Part shown: positions 33,908 through 42,010 of the stretch, in pieces | How positions within the stretch are numbered: the stretch's first letter is position 1 | Layout: the number at the start of each line of letters is the position of its first letter | Assembly (NCBI RefSeq): GCF_049856175.1 | Contig: NZ_JBNDNA010000006.1 | Location: forward strand, 1 to 64,000 | Direction: 5' to 3' | DNA from: JB111 sp049856175 | GTDB taxonomy: Bacteria > Actinomycetota > Actinomycetes > Actinomycetales > Actinomycetaceae | DNA: 64,000 nt | Made by a program: the position numbers and the translations under genes | The notes under the pieces: generated by a model | Databases searched by the model: none | What the model was told of the DNA's origin: nothing | What the model saw: the letters and a program-made list of their open reading frames with translations, nothing else

Positions 33908-34983
33908 GGGGCGACTCCCGTCGTCGGCAGGCCCGCGGTCTCCGGCAGGCCGAGGGCGAGGTTGAGGGACTGCAGGGCGCCGCCGGCGGTGCCCTTGACG
34001 AGGTTGTCGATCGCGCACAGCGCCACGATGCGGCCGGCGCGGTGGTCGACCGCGACCTGCACGGTCGCGAGGTTGGAGCCCGCGACCTGGTTCGCGGTGG
34101 GCCACGTGCCCTCGGGCAGGAGGCGGACGAACGGCTCGTCGTCGTAGGCGGCGTGCCAGGCGGCGGCGACGTCCCCGGCCGTGGCGCCCTCCGCGAGCGG
34201 CGCGGTGACGGTGGCGAGGATGCCGCGCGAGAGCGGGGCGAGGACCGGCGTGAAGGAGACCTTCGGCGTGGCCGCCCCGGCGACGGCGAGGTTCTGCTCG
34301 ATCTCCGGCACGTGGCGGTGCGTGCCAGCCATGCCGTAGGGCTGGAGGTTGCCGGCGGCCTCGGCGGCCGTGAGGTGCGGCTTGAGCGACCTGCCGGCCC
34401 CGGAGTAGCCGACGGCGAGCACCGCGACGACGTCGGAGGAGTCGACGACGTCGGCCGCGACGCCGGGCTGGAGCGCGAGCGTGACGGCCGTGACGTTGCA
34501 GCCCGGGACCGCGATGCGGCGCGAGGTGGTGAGCGCGGTGCGCTGGATCGCGGGCGCGGTCTCGTCGGCGTGGAGGAGCTCGGGCAGCCCGTAGGGCCAG
34601 GCGCCCGCGTGCGGCGTGCCGTAGAAGTCGTCCCACGCGGTGGGGTCGGTGAGGCGGTGGTCGGCGCCGGCGTCGAGCACCACGCCGTCGTAGCCGAGAT
34701 CCTCCAGCGCGGCGGTGACCTCGCCGGAGGCGCCGTGCGGGAGGGCGAGGACGACGACGTCGTGCTCCGCCAGCCGCTCGGGGTCCGTGGGCTCGAGGAT
34801 GCGGTCCGCGAGCGGGAGGAGGTGCGGCTGGTGGCGGTACAGCTGGTCGCCCGCGGAGCTGTTGGCGGTGAGGGCGCCGATGGTCAGGTCGGGGTGCGCG
34901 AGGGCGAGGCGGAGGACCTCGCCACCGGCGTACCCGGAGGCACCGGCGACGGCGATGGAGAAGGACACCGCATCATCATACAT
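33904..34983 (-). CDS. argC: N-acetyl-gamma-glutamyl-phosphate reductase
   Basis: A 359-residue NADPH-dependent reductase making N-acetylglutamate semialdehyde. The Rossmann motif AGASGYAGGE is near the N-terminus, and the catalytic Cys lies in AVPGCNVTAVTLAL. HRHVPEIEQNL and the C-terminal AIDNLVKGTAGGALQSLNLALG are diagnostic. It is the first gene of the operon. The ATG at 34983 has no Shine-Dalgarno, but TATACA lies 5 nt upstream, so the mRNA may be leaderless. A GTG six codons in is a less likely start. Confidence 0.95.
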   Translation of the reverse strand: MYDDAVSFSIAVAGASGYAGGEVLRLALAHPDLTIGALTANSSAGDQLYRHQPHLLPLADRILEPTDPERLAEHDVVVLALPHGASGEVTAALEDLGYDGVVLDAGADHRLTDPTAWDDFYGTPHAGAWPYGLPELLHADETAPAIQRTALTTSRRIAVPGCNVTAVTLALQPGVAADVVDSSDVVAVLAVGYSGAGRSLKPHLTAAEAAGNLQPYGMAGTHRHVPEIEQNLAVAGAATPKVSFTPVLAPLSRGILATVTAPLAEGATAGDVAAAWHAAYDDEPFVRLLPEGTWPTANQVAGSNLATVQVAVDHRAGRIVALCAIDNLVKGTAGGALQSLNLALGLPETAGLPTTGVAP

Positions 34984-35002
34984 GCGGCTGTATATCCATG
35001 CG
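34978..35002 (-). promoter_or_regulatory. Putative leaderless arg promoter with ARG-box-like site
   Basis: On the minus strand TATACA (34994-34989) lies 5 nt before the argC ATG, the spacing of a -10 box with transcription starting at the ATG. The same bases carry ATACA-N6-TGTAT (34978-34993) and TGTATATCCATGCG (34989-35002), which resembles the ARG box TGAAT-N4-ATTCA. No clear -35 box is seen. Confidence 0.45.
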
Positions 35003-35110
35003 CGGGGGTGGGCTGGCCGGTGCGTCGGGCCTCTGCGCCCCCGGGCGTCCGCGCGCCATGGCCCCCACAGCTTCCCGGGCCTCCGTGCGCCCGGCCTTAC
35101 CCCGCCTCAC

Positions 35111-35187
35111 TCGACGAGATCAGAGGAAGTGCTCGAGATCAGGGGATACAACCCGTGCACTCGCGACCTTTCCTCTGATCTCGTCGA
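35111..35187. repeat. Palindromic intergenic element, 18-bp perfect arms
   Basis: TCGACGAGATCAGAGGAA (35111-35128) and its exact complement (35170-35187) enclose 41 nt. The loop contains GAGATCAGGGGATACAACCCG, similar to GAGATCGCTGGATATCACCCG in the palindrome at 28148-28217. Apart from the argC promoter and this element, I see nothing else in the gap 34984-35331. Confidence 0.6.
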
Positions 35188-35331
35188 TCAGGGCGACAGC
35201 AGAACAGCCCGCACCCGCGATCAGCGGATCGGCTGCACCGCGGGATCCCCACACCGGCCGCCGGACGCTGCCGTCCACAGCCGGCCGCAGCCCGGCGGCG
35301 CCGTGCCCCGCCGTTGCGGCACCGTCGCGGC

Positions 35332-36354
35332 ATGGAGCCGTCGTCGGTCAAGAAGCCCATCAGGCTCACGGTCGCGCCGTCGAGCATGCTGGAGGCCGTC
35401 CGCGCCTCGCTCCGCGACGGGGACGAGATCGTCAGGCTGAGGCGCGGGAGCTTCGCCGTCGTGCCGCCGGGTCTTGATCGGTGGCAGCGAGAGATCAGCC
35501 TGCACCTCGCACTGTGCGCGGCGATCAGTCGTGACGTGTCGGCGGAGCACGCGCTGGGTCTGACGTCGGCGGCACGCGTGCACGGGCTGCGCACATGGAC
35601 GGTCGTCGAGAAGCCGCACCTCATCATCGGGACCAGGACGAGCTCACGGAGCGCCACCGATCACCACCGCCACCTCCTCGACCTGCCGGAGGAGGACGTC
35701 GTGGTCGCCGCGGGGGTGCGGGTGGTACGGCTCGAGCGGGTCGCGGTCGACTGCGCGCGGTTCCTGCACCCGCGGGACGCGCTCGTCGTCGTCGATCACG
35801 TGGTGGCCGTGCTGTCGAGGGCCACGTTCAAGGAGCGGGTGCGGACCGAGCGTTCGGCCGCGACCGTGCGCCATGAGCTCACGGGGCGGATCGAGCGACT
35901 GCCGGGCAGGAGTCGAGGGCGGGCGCGCGCACGTGCCGTCATCGCCTGGTCCACGCCGTGGTCGGAGTCGGCGTGGGAGAGCCACCTGCGCTGGGTGGTG
36001 CTGTGCTGGGGGCGGCGGGACGTCGTCGTGCAGCAGGTGGTGCCAACTCGGCGCGGCACGTACCGCACGGACCTGTCGATCCCCCTCGAGGTCCCCCCCG
36101 GCGGCCGCATCCGGTGGCTGCACATCGAGTTCGACGGGCTCATCAAGTACGGCGCCGGTGACCCCGAGGCGAATGCGCAGACGATCGTCGAGGAGCGGGA
36201 ACGTGAGCGAGCGATCGAGGCGACGGGCGACGTCGTCGTGCGGTTCACCGCGCGGGAGGCGAGCAGCGAGCTCCACGTCGTCCGGGCTCTCGAGCTGCAC
36301 CTCCTGAGGTCGCCGCTGCACGCACGACGTCCGGTGCGCGAACTGGTGGTCTGA
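35332..36354 (+). CDS. DUF559-like protein with PD-(D/E)XK nuclease fold
   Basis: A 340-residue protein of a type common in actinobacteria. The N-terminal part (about 1-130) resembles the helical AbiEi-like antitoxin region (HALGLTSAARVHGL). The C-terminal part resembles a Vsr/DUF559 nuclease domain: Asp in YRTDLSIPLE, then WLHIEFDGLIKY giving the D...ExDxxxK arrangement of PD-(D/E)XK enzymes, then a Glu-rich helix and VVVRFTAREA. The ATG at 35332 lacks a clear ribosome site; a TTG at 35314 is also possible. The gene stands alone, with no toxin partner visible. A nuclease or phage-defence role is possible but unproven. Confidence 0.65.
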   Translation: MEPSSVKKPIRLTVAPSSMLEAVRASLRDGDEIVRLRRGSFAVVPPGLDRWQREISLHLALCAAISRDVSAEHALGLTSAARVHGLRTWTVVEKPHLIIGTRTSSRSATDHHRHLLDLPEEDVVVAAGVRVVRLERVAVDCARFLHPRDALVVVDHVVAVLSRATFKERVRTERSAATVRHELTGRIERLPGRSRGRARARAVIAWSTPWSESAWESHLRWVVLCWGRRDVVVQQVVPTRRGTYRTDLSIPLEVPPGGRIRWLHIEFDGLIKYGAGDPEANAQTIVEERERERAIEATGDVVVRFTAREASSELHVVRALELHLLRSPLHARRPVRELVV

Positions 36355-36538
36355 TGGAGGGACACCGGCACCGGCTCCTGCCCGGGCACCGGCACCTGGA
36401 CCTGCACCGGCACCTGCACCAGCTCTGGTCCGGGCACCGGCACGGGCACCAGCACCAGCGGCGCCCGCCGCGCCGTCGGCAACGCCTCGGCCCCCTCGGC
36501 AGCACCGCCCACGTCGCACCGTGAGGCACCATGGCCAC

Positions 36539-37525
36539 ATGCGCGCCATCGTCCAGACCGACACCGGCTCCCCCGACGTGCTCCAGCTGACCGAGGTCCC
36601 CGACCCGGTCCCCGGTCCGGACGACCTGCTCGTCGACGTCGCGCACGCGGGCGTCAACTTCATCGACACCTACCGGCGCAGCGGGCAGTACCCGATCGAC
36701 CTCCCGCACACGCCGGGGACCGAGGGCGCCGGCACCGTGGCGGCGGTGGGCGCGAACGTCACCGGCTGGTCAGCGGGAGACCCGGTGGCCTACGCCGCGG
36801 GCCCGGGCGCCTACGCGGAGAAGGCGATCGTTCCGGCCGCGGTGGCGCTCCCGGTCCCCGACGGGCTCTCCCTCGACGTCGCCGCCGCGCTCCCCCTCCA
36901 GGGCATGACCGCGCACTACCTGGTCGACGGCGCCTCCCACGTCACCGACGGCTCGACCGTCCTGCTGACGGCGGCCGCGGGCGGCGTGGGCCTGCTCGTC
37001 ACCCAGCTCGCGAGCGCCCGCGGTGCACGCGTCCTCGCGCTCGTCGGTGCTCCGGAGAAGGAGGAGCTCGCGCGAGCCGCCGGCGCCGCCGAGGCGATCC
37101 GGTACCGCGAGCTCGACGACCTCAGCGCCGAGCTGCCGGCCCTCGTGCGGGAGCTGACCGACGGGCGCGGCGTGGACATCTCGCTCGACGGCGTCGGTAA
37201 GGACACCTTCGACGCCTCGCTGGCGTCGCTGCGCACGCGCGGCACGCTCGTGCTGTTCGGGGCAGCGTCGGGGCCGGTCCCCCCGTTCGATCTGCAGCGG
37301 CTCAACTCCGCGGGATCGGTGTTCGTCACGAGGCCGAGCATCGGTCACTACACCTCGGACCGCGAGGAGCGCCGGTGGCGCTGGCAGAGCGTGGCCGAGC
37401 CCGCCTCTCGCGGTGACCTCGACGTTCGTATCGGCCACCGGTTCCCGCTCGCCCAGGCTGCCGACGCCCACCGTGCGATCGAGTCCGGCACGACGACGGG
37501 GAAGATCCTGCTCGACGTCGCCTGA
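36539..37525 (+). CDS. Zinc-independent quinone oxidoreductase (QOR, MDR family)
   Basis: A 328-residue NADPH-dependent quinone reductase of the medium-chain dehydrogenase family. The GroES-like N-domain (PGTEGAGTVAAVG) lacks the Cys/His zinc ligands. The Rossmann domain has LLTAAAGGVGLLVTQLA for NADPH and RGVDISLDGVG. The C-terminal TRPSIGHYT segment is characteristic of the QorA group. The ATG at 36539 gives the standard MRAIVQ start. It has no operon partner: a low-complexity CACCGGCACC-rich stretch (about 36361-36460) lies upstream and a LysR gene 109 nt downstream. Confidence 0.88.
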   Translation: MRAIVQTDTGSPDVLQLTEVPDPVPGPDDLLVDVAHAGVNFIDTYRRSGQYPIDLPHTPGTEGAGTVAAVGANVTGWSAGDPVAYAAGPGAYAEKAIVPAAVALPVPDGLSLDVAAALPLQGMTAHYLVDGASHVTDGSTVLLTAAAGGVGLLVTQLASARGARVLALVGAPEKEELARAAGAAEAIRYRELDDLSAELPALVRELTDGRGVDISLDGVGKDTFDASLASLRTRGTLVLFGAASGPVPPFDLQRLNSAGSVFVTRPSIGHYTSDREERRWRWQSVAEPASRGDLDVRIGHRFPLAQAADAHRAIESGTTTGKILLDVA

Positions 37526-37634
37526 CCCGCCGTCGTAGGGACACTGACCTGCCCGTTCGCCCGCTCACCTAGACTCGGTCCCTACCTCTGCGTCACCCGA
37601 CGGCGGGAATGCAGCTCCTACTCCGAGGTGGGAC

Positions 37635-38585
37635 ATGGACACCGGATCGATCGACAACTATCGCCTGGAGTGGCTGTCCAGCTTTCTTGCGGTGGTCGAC
37701 TTCGGCGGGTTTGCCGTGGCCGCCGAGCACACCTACCGAAGCCAGCCGCGCATCAGCACGCATGTCGGTGAGCTCGAGAAGCACCTCGGCGCCCAGCTCT
37801 TCGACCGCAAGGCCCGCCCTGTGCGGCTCACCGAGGCGGGAATGGCCTTCCTCGAGCACGCACGGCGCGTGGTCCGGGACCTCGAGGCCGGCACGTCGAG
37901 CGTGCAGGCGGTCATCGGCGTACTCAAGGGCCGCGTGCGTCTCGGCTGGTACCCCAGCGTGAGCGCAGCGTTCGGACCGGCGCTGCTCAGCACGTTCACC
38001 GAGCTGTACCCGGGGATCTCCGTCGAGCTCGTCGAGACGCCCACCTCGCAGCTCACCACCGCGCTGCGGGAGGGCGAGGCCGACATCGCGATCCGCCCGC
38101 TCCTGCCGGCGACCACCGAACCGACTCTGCAGCACCATGTCCTGTGGGAGGAGCCCCTGGTCGCGATCGTGCCTGACGGGCACAGTCTCGCCGACCGCGA
38201 CTACATCCCCCTGTCCGAGCTCGCAGAGCACCCCATCGTCACCTACGGCAGCGACACGGACGCGATCGGGAACAACGAGGTCGACCGCGCCCTTCTCGCC
38301 GCTGCACTCAGTCCGCGCATCGTGCAGCGCACCAACGACCCGCTCACCCTCGTCGGTCTCGCGGCTGCGGGGCTCGGCGTCGGCCTGACCAACCTGCTCG
38401 CCGCCTCGCTCGGCCGGCCGCAGGGTGTCACCGTCGTGCCTCTGAGGGACGCCGCTACCCGACGGCAGGTGTGTGTCTTCTGGGACTCTGCGCACCCGCA
38501 GCAGCCGGCGACCAGGGCGCTCGTCGATCTCATCGCCCAGTTCCCTGTGCCTGATGTGGTCCAGCTCTACCAACGTCGCGCCTGA
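37635..38585 (+). CDS. LysR-family regulator
   Basis: A 316-residue LysR regulator. The N-terminal winged HTH (about 10-68) reads WLSSFLAVVDFGGFAVAAEHTYRSQ... with the expected PRISTHVGELEKHLGAQLFDR. An effector-binding type 2 periplasmic domain follows (about 96-300), including LGWYPSVSAAFGPALL and the EADIAIRPL segment. GAGGTGGG precedes the ATG. It converges on the operon of a sugar-acid kinase, aldolases and a transporter, ending 51 nt from the kinase stop across a strong terminator, and is its likely regulator. The effector is unknown. Confidence 0.9.
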   Translation: MDTGSIDNYRLEWLSSFLAVVDFGGFAVAAEHTYRSQPRISTHVGELEKHLGAQLFDRKARPVRLTEAGMAFLEHARRVVRDLEAGTSSVQAVIGVLKGRVRLGWYPSVSAAFGPALLSTFTELYPGISVELVETPTSQLTTALREGEADIAIRPLLPATTEPTLQHHVLWEEPLVAIVPDGHSLADRDYIPLSELAEHPIVTYGSDTDAIGNNEVDRALLAAALSPRIVQRTNDPLTLVGLAAAGLGVGLTNLLAASLGRPQGVTVVPLRDAATRRQVCVFWDSAHPQQPATRALVDLIAQFPVPDVVQLYQRRA

Positions 38586-38592
38586 CCACGCA

Positions 38593-38624
38593 GGTGCCCG
38601 GTCGTCCGTGGACGACCGGGCACC
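38593..38624. terminator. Bidirectional terminator
   Basis: GGTGCCCGGTCGTC / GACGACCGGGCACC, a perfect 14-bp stem with tetraloop CGTG, exactly between the convergent LysR and PfkB-kinase genes. Confidence 0.85.
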
Positions 38625-38636
38625 CGCTCCACGAGA

Positions 38637-39578
38637 TCACGCCGAGGCGACGAGGCTCTCGTACAGCTCGTCCGCCCGACGCCGAGTCGGGATCGGCGTG
38701 ACGGCCCCGAGGCGCTGGACGACCTCGGAGGCCGCGGCCGCGGCGAAGTGCGCACCCTCCGTGGCCGGCCGTCCCTCGACCATCGACACGGCGAACGCGG
38801 CATCGAACGTGTCACCCGCGCCGGTTGCATCCACGGCACGTACCGGAAGCGAAGGGACGGCGACGTACTCGTCGGGTGACGCGACGATCGCACCGGAGCC
38901 GCCCATCTTCAGGACCACCATGGGCACGCCGAGCTCGAGCAGCTCCTGGGTGATCGCCCTCGGGTCCTCGTACCCCGTGAGCAGCCGACCCTCCTCGAGG
39001 TTGGGCAGCACGACGTCGACCATGCCGACCGTGTACCTCGCCACGGCGCGCGCCGTGTGCAGGGGCCAGAGCGTCGGACGGATGTTCGGGTCGTAGGCGA
39101 TCTGCACCTTCGCCGCACGCGCCCGGTCGATCGCCGCGAACACCGTGTCGGATGCCGACCCGCTGATCGCCTGGGTGATGCCGGTGACATGCAGGACCTT
39201 CGCCTGCTCGATCCAGCCGTCAGGGATGTCCGACGGGGTCAGGGCCGAGGCTGCGGAACCGGCACGTCGGTAGACGAACTCGCTCGTCGCCCCGTAGCGC
39301 ATGATGAAGTACAGGCCGGTAGGTCGTTCGTCGTCGACGATGACGTTCGAGGCGTCGACGCCCTCCTCGTGCCACATCTGCTGCAGGAGTGCGCCGAAGA
39401 CGTCCGAGCCGACCTTGGTCAGGTAGCTCGACCGGGCGCCGAGCCGGCTGGCGGCGACGGCGAAGTTGGAGCTGTCCCCGCCGTAGCCGGTGCTGAACAG
39501 GCTTCCGGAGCGCGGACCGCCGACGGACTCGGAGTTGAACTCCACCATCGGCTCGCCGAAGGAGACGGTGTCGGACAT
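38637..39578 (-). CDS. PfkB-family kinase, 2-keto-3-deoxygluconate kinase-like
   Basis: A 313-residue ribokinase-fold sugar kinase. The N-terminal GGDSSNFAVAASRLG segment binds the sugar. The C-terminal PfkB signature DATGAGDTFDAAFAVS carries the catalytic Asp and anion hole. GLYFIMR and VYRRAGSAAS resemble the KdgK group, which phosphorylates 2-keto-3-deoxygluconate. It is the last gene of an eight-gene operon, 2 nt after the RraA-like gene, and the KDPG-type aldolase two genes upstream would cleave its product to pyruvate and glyceraldehyde-3-phosphate. The sugar acid is inferred from context. Confidence 0.8.
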   Translation of the reverse strand: MSDTVSFGEPMVEFNSESVGGPRSGSLFSTGYGGDSSNFAVAASRLGARSSYLTKVGSDVFGALLQQMWHEEGVDASNVIVDDERPTGLYFIMRYGATSEFVYRRAGSAASALTPSDIPDGWIEQAKVLHVTGITQAISGSASDTVFAAIDRARAAKVQIAYDPNIRPTLWPLHTARAVARYTVGMVDVVLPNLEEGRLLTGYEDPRAITQELLELGVPMVVLKMGGSGAIVASPDEYVAVPSLPVRAVDATGAGDTFDAAFAVSMVEGRPATEGAHFAAAAASEVVQRLGAVTPIPTRRRADELYESLVASA

Positions 39579-39580
39579 CG

Positions 39581-40237
39581 TCAGATCCGCTGGTACTTCG
39601 CGAGGCCGGTGAGCAGCGAGCCGGACTCCAGGATGAGCTTTGTCTGCTCCTTCTCGCGCTCCTCGATCTCCTGGGCGGCGGCGAGCGTATCGTCGACGAG
39701 CTCGGCCGGGACCACTACCACGCCGTCCCGGTCGGCGACGATCAGGTCGCCCTGCCGGACCGTGACGCCTGCGATCTCGACCGGTTCACCGGCGGAGAGT
39801 GTGCGGAACCTCCCGACCGTCGTCGCCGGAGAGGTTCCCCGGGCGAACACCGTGAAGCCAGGAAAGTCCCGCTCGATCTCGGTCAGGTCGCGCACGCAGG
39901 TGTCGAGGACGACGCCCCCGACGTCGCGGGCCACCGCACCCGCAGTCATCAGTCCGCCCCACGCGGCCACATCCAGCTCGCCGCCGAGATCGATGACCAT
40001 CACCGACCCCGCCTCGGCGACATCGAGGGCGTCCAGGGCGTGCTGAGGCGGCACCGCCTCGTCGGTGGGGCCCTCCTTGACCGTCGAGGCGGGGCCGACG
40101 AGCTTGTCCCCCACCTGCAGGCGAATCTCGCTCGAGACGTGGCCGTGCACGCCGAGACCCTGCAGCGCGTCGGAGACGGACGCCGTGGTGATGGCCCGGA
40201 ACGCCTCGATGGTCTGGGGGCTGTAGGTGCTGGTCAT
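39581..40237 (-). CDS. RraA-like (HMG/CHA aldolase family) protein
   Basis: A 218-residue member of the RraA/4-hydroxy-4-methyl-2-oxoglutarate aldolase family. The substrate-binding region GGLMTAGAVARDVGGVVLDT is followed by CVRD with the Arg-Asp pair that binds pyruvate and the divalent metal. A DLIVADRDGVVVVP segment is also typical. A C-terminal charged helix extends the core. Family enzymes retro-aldol cleave 4-hydroxy-2-oxoacids or decarboxylate oxaloacetate. AAGGAAG precedes the ATG, which overlaps the KDPG-aldolase stop as ATGA. The substrate is not known. Confidence 0.85.
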   Translation of the reverse strand: MTSTYSPQTIEAFRAITTASVSDALQGLGVHGHVSSEIRLQVGDKLVGPASTVKEGPTDEAVPPQHALDALDVAEAGSVMVIDLGGELDVAAWGGLMTAGAVARDVGGVVLDTCVRDLTEIERDFPGFTVFARGTSPATTVGRFRTLSAGEPVEIAGVTVRQGDLIVADRDGVVVVPAELVDDTLAAAQEIEEREKEQTKLILESGSLLTGLAKYQRI

Positions 40238-40905
40238 CGTGAACTTCCTTCTCCTGGTGAACTCAGTGCGAGGAGCGTCCGTCGCGCCTCGTCGGTGATG
40301 CTCTGTGCGATACGTGCGTCGATGGGTCCTCCGGGGCTGAGCGCGCCGCCGACTCCGACCGCCGTGGCCCCTGCCCGCAGCCACTCGCCGGCGTTGGTGG
40401 AGTCGATGCCGCCGCTGGGCATGACCTTCAGTCCTGGCACCGGTCCGCGCAGCGCCCGCAGGTACGCGGGTCCCATGACCGATGCGGGGAAGAGCTTGAC
40501 CGCGGCCGCTCCGTGGTCGATCGCGGTGAGCGCCTCGGTCGCGCTGAGGATCCCCGGGATCATCAGGACGTCCCGGGCGACGGCGTGGCTCAGGACCGCC
40601 AGGTCGAGGCCCGGGCTGACGAGGAACCGCGCGCCGGCGTCGATGGCCTCGCGCGCCTGCTCGAGCGTCCGGACGGTGCCCGCACCGACGACGAGATCCC
40701 CGCCGTCTCCCACGAGCTCCGCGATGAGCGCGCCGGCACCGGGCACCGTGTACGTCACCTCGACGACGCGGACACCCCCGTCGACCGCGGCCTCGATGGC
40801 GGAGCGGGCGCCGTCGACGCTCTCTCCGCGCACCACCATGACCATCCGGTGGGACTCGATCTGCGCGAGCACGTCCTCGGTACCTCGGGTGGGCATCGGA
40901 CTCAT
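40234..40905 (-). CDS. eda: KDPG/KHG aldolase
   Basis: A 223-residue class I aldolase of the 2-keto-3-deoxy-6-phosphogluconate family. The Schiff-base Lys137 is in AAVKLFPAS, Glu49 in VVEVTYT, Thr77 in VGAGTV, and Arg26 in MVVRG; all match the E. coli Eda active site. It would cleave KDPG to pyruvate and glyceraldehyde-3-phosphate, completing the pathway begun by the PfkB kinase in the same operon. It overlaps the small membrane-protein gene upstream and the RraA-like gene downstream by 4 nt each. Confidence 0.9.
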   Translation of the reverse strand: MSPMPTRGTEDVLAQIESHRMVMVVRGESVDGARSAIEAAVDGGVRVVEVTYTVPGAGALIAELVGDGGDLVVGAGTVRTLEQAREAIDAGARFLVSPGLDLAVLSHAVARDVLMIPGILSATEALTAIDHGAAAVKLFPASVMGPAYLRALRGPVPGLKVMPSGGIDSTNAGEWLRAGATAVGVGGALSPGGPIDARIAQSITDEARRTLLALSSPGEGSSR

Positions 40906-41243
40906 GACGACTCCTCGAGCGGGACGAGGCTCTCGACCCAGTAGACCCGGGCGAGCATGGCCACGCTCTCCGGACGGACGCTGCGCAGCTGGATCTCGTT
41001 GCCCTCGACCCTGAGGATGCGGCCGTAGTCCTGCAGGTACAGCGTGTGAAAGCGCTCCGGCGGGAAGTCGAGGACGACACCGACCCTGACGGGCTCGCCC
41101 TCGTCGACCTGCGCGGCCAGCTCGTCATCGATCTTCCCGGGAGCCGCGATCGCGAGGTACAGCTGCCAGGCGAGGACGAGCGCGAGGACGACGAGGATCG
41201 TGCGTACCGGCCGGGTGCGCAGGAGCCGGCACGTCAGCGTCAT
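40902..41243 (-). CDS. Small membrane-anchored protein in transporter-aldolase operon
   Basis: A 113-residue protein I do not recognise. A basic N-terminus (RLLRTRPVR) is followed by one transmembrane helix (about 14-33, TILVVLALVLAWQLYLAI). A soluble extracytoplasmic domain of about 80 residues has the segment GVVLDFPPERFHTLYLQDYGR. It overlaps the ABC ATPase gene (ATGA) and the aldolase gene (ATGA), so it is translated with them. It may be an accessory of the transporter. The longer frame covering this region from 42080 is antisense/out-of-frame to the ATPase and is not real. Confidence 0.7.
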   Translation of the reverse strand: MTLTCRLLRTRPVRTILVVLALVLAWQLYLAIAAPGKIDDELAAQVDEGEPVRVGVVLDFPPERFHTLYLQDYGRILRVEGNEIQLRSVRPESVAMLARVYWVESLVPLEESS

Positions 41244-42010
41244 GCCGCCTCCACCCCCAACATCCCCAGCAGCTCGTCGCGCAGCTCGAGGAATCGAGGG
41301 TCGGCCTGCACGTCCCGCCAGGACCGCGGCCGCTCGAGCGGCACCGTGATGTCGGCCGCCACCGTGGACGGCCTGCCCGAGAGCACGATCACCCGGTCGG
41401 ACATGAAGATCGCCTCCTCGACGTCGTGGGTGACGAAGAGGACGGTGGGCTTCTCGCTCGACCAGATCCGCAAGACCTCCTGCTGGAGGACCCGCCGTGT
41501 CTGGGCGTCGATGCTCGCGAACGGCTCGTCCATCAGCATCATGGTCGGGTCGGTCACCAGCACGCGCGCGACGCCGGCTCGCTGGCGCATGCCGCCGGAG
41601 AGCTCGTGCGGGTACTTCGCGCCGAAGCCGCCCAGCCCGACGAGGTCGAGCATCTCGACGGCCCGTCGGCGACGTTCGGCCTTGCCGACTCCCTGCATCT
41701 TGAGGCCGAAGGCGATGTTGGCCTCCACGGTGAGCCACGGGAACAGAGCGAAGTCCTGGAACACCACGCCACGATCGGGTCCCGGGCCGGCCACCGTCGA
41801 CCCGGAGACGAGGACGTCGCCGGAGGTGGGCTCGATGAAGCCGGCCACGATGTTGAGCACCGTCGTCTTGCCGCAGCCGCTGGGACCGAGCAGCGCGACG
41901 AACTCGCCCTCGGCGATCTCCAGGCTCACGTCCCCGATCGCCTGCGTGACGTCGCCGGAGTACGGGTCCACGTAGGACTGCGCAAGATGGGACACGGACA
42001 GGAGGCTCAT
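41240..42010 (-). CDS. ABC transporter ATPase (TauB/SsuB/NrtD-like)
   Basis: A 256-residue ATPase with Walker A GPSGCGKTT (42-50), signature LSGGMRQRAGVARV (from 137), Walker B MMLMDEP (157-163), and the H-loop FVTHDVEEA. GVVFQDFALFPWLTV is typical of nitrate/sulfonate/taurine-type importers. GGAGG-type sequence is not evident, but the ATG overlaps the permease stop as ATGA, so translation is coupled. It powers the two permeases encoded just upstream. Confidence 0.92.
   Translation of the reverse strand: MSLLSVSHLAQSYVDPYSGDVTQAIGDVSLEIAEGEFVALLGPSGCGKTTVLNIVAGFIEPTSGDVLVSGSTVAGPGPDRGVVFQDFALFPWLTVEANIAFGLKMQGVGKAERRRRAVEMLDLVGLGGFGAKYPHELSGGMRQRAGVARVLVTDPTMMLMDEPFASIDAQTRRVLQQEVLRIWSSEKPTVLFVTHDVEEAIFMSDRVIVLSGRPSTVAADITVPLERPRSWRDVQADPRFLELRDELLGMLGVEAA

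Noticed and set aside
36361..36460. CACCGGCACC-rich low-complexity stretch
   Set aside because: Short degenerate repeats without consistent unit length; no array or element structure.
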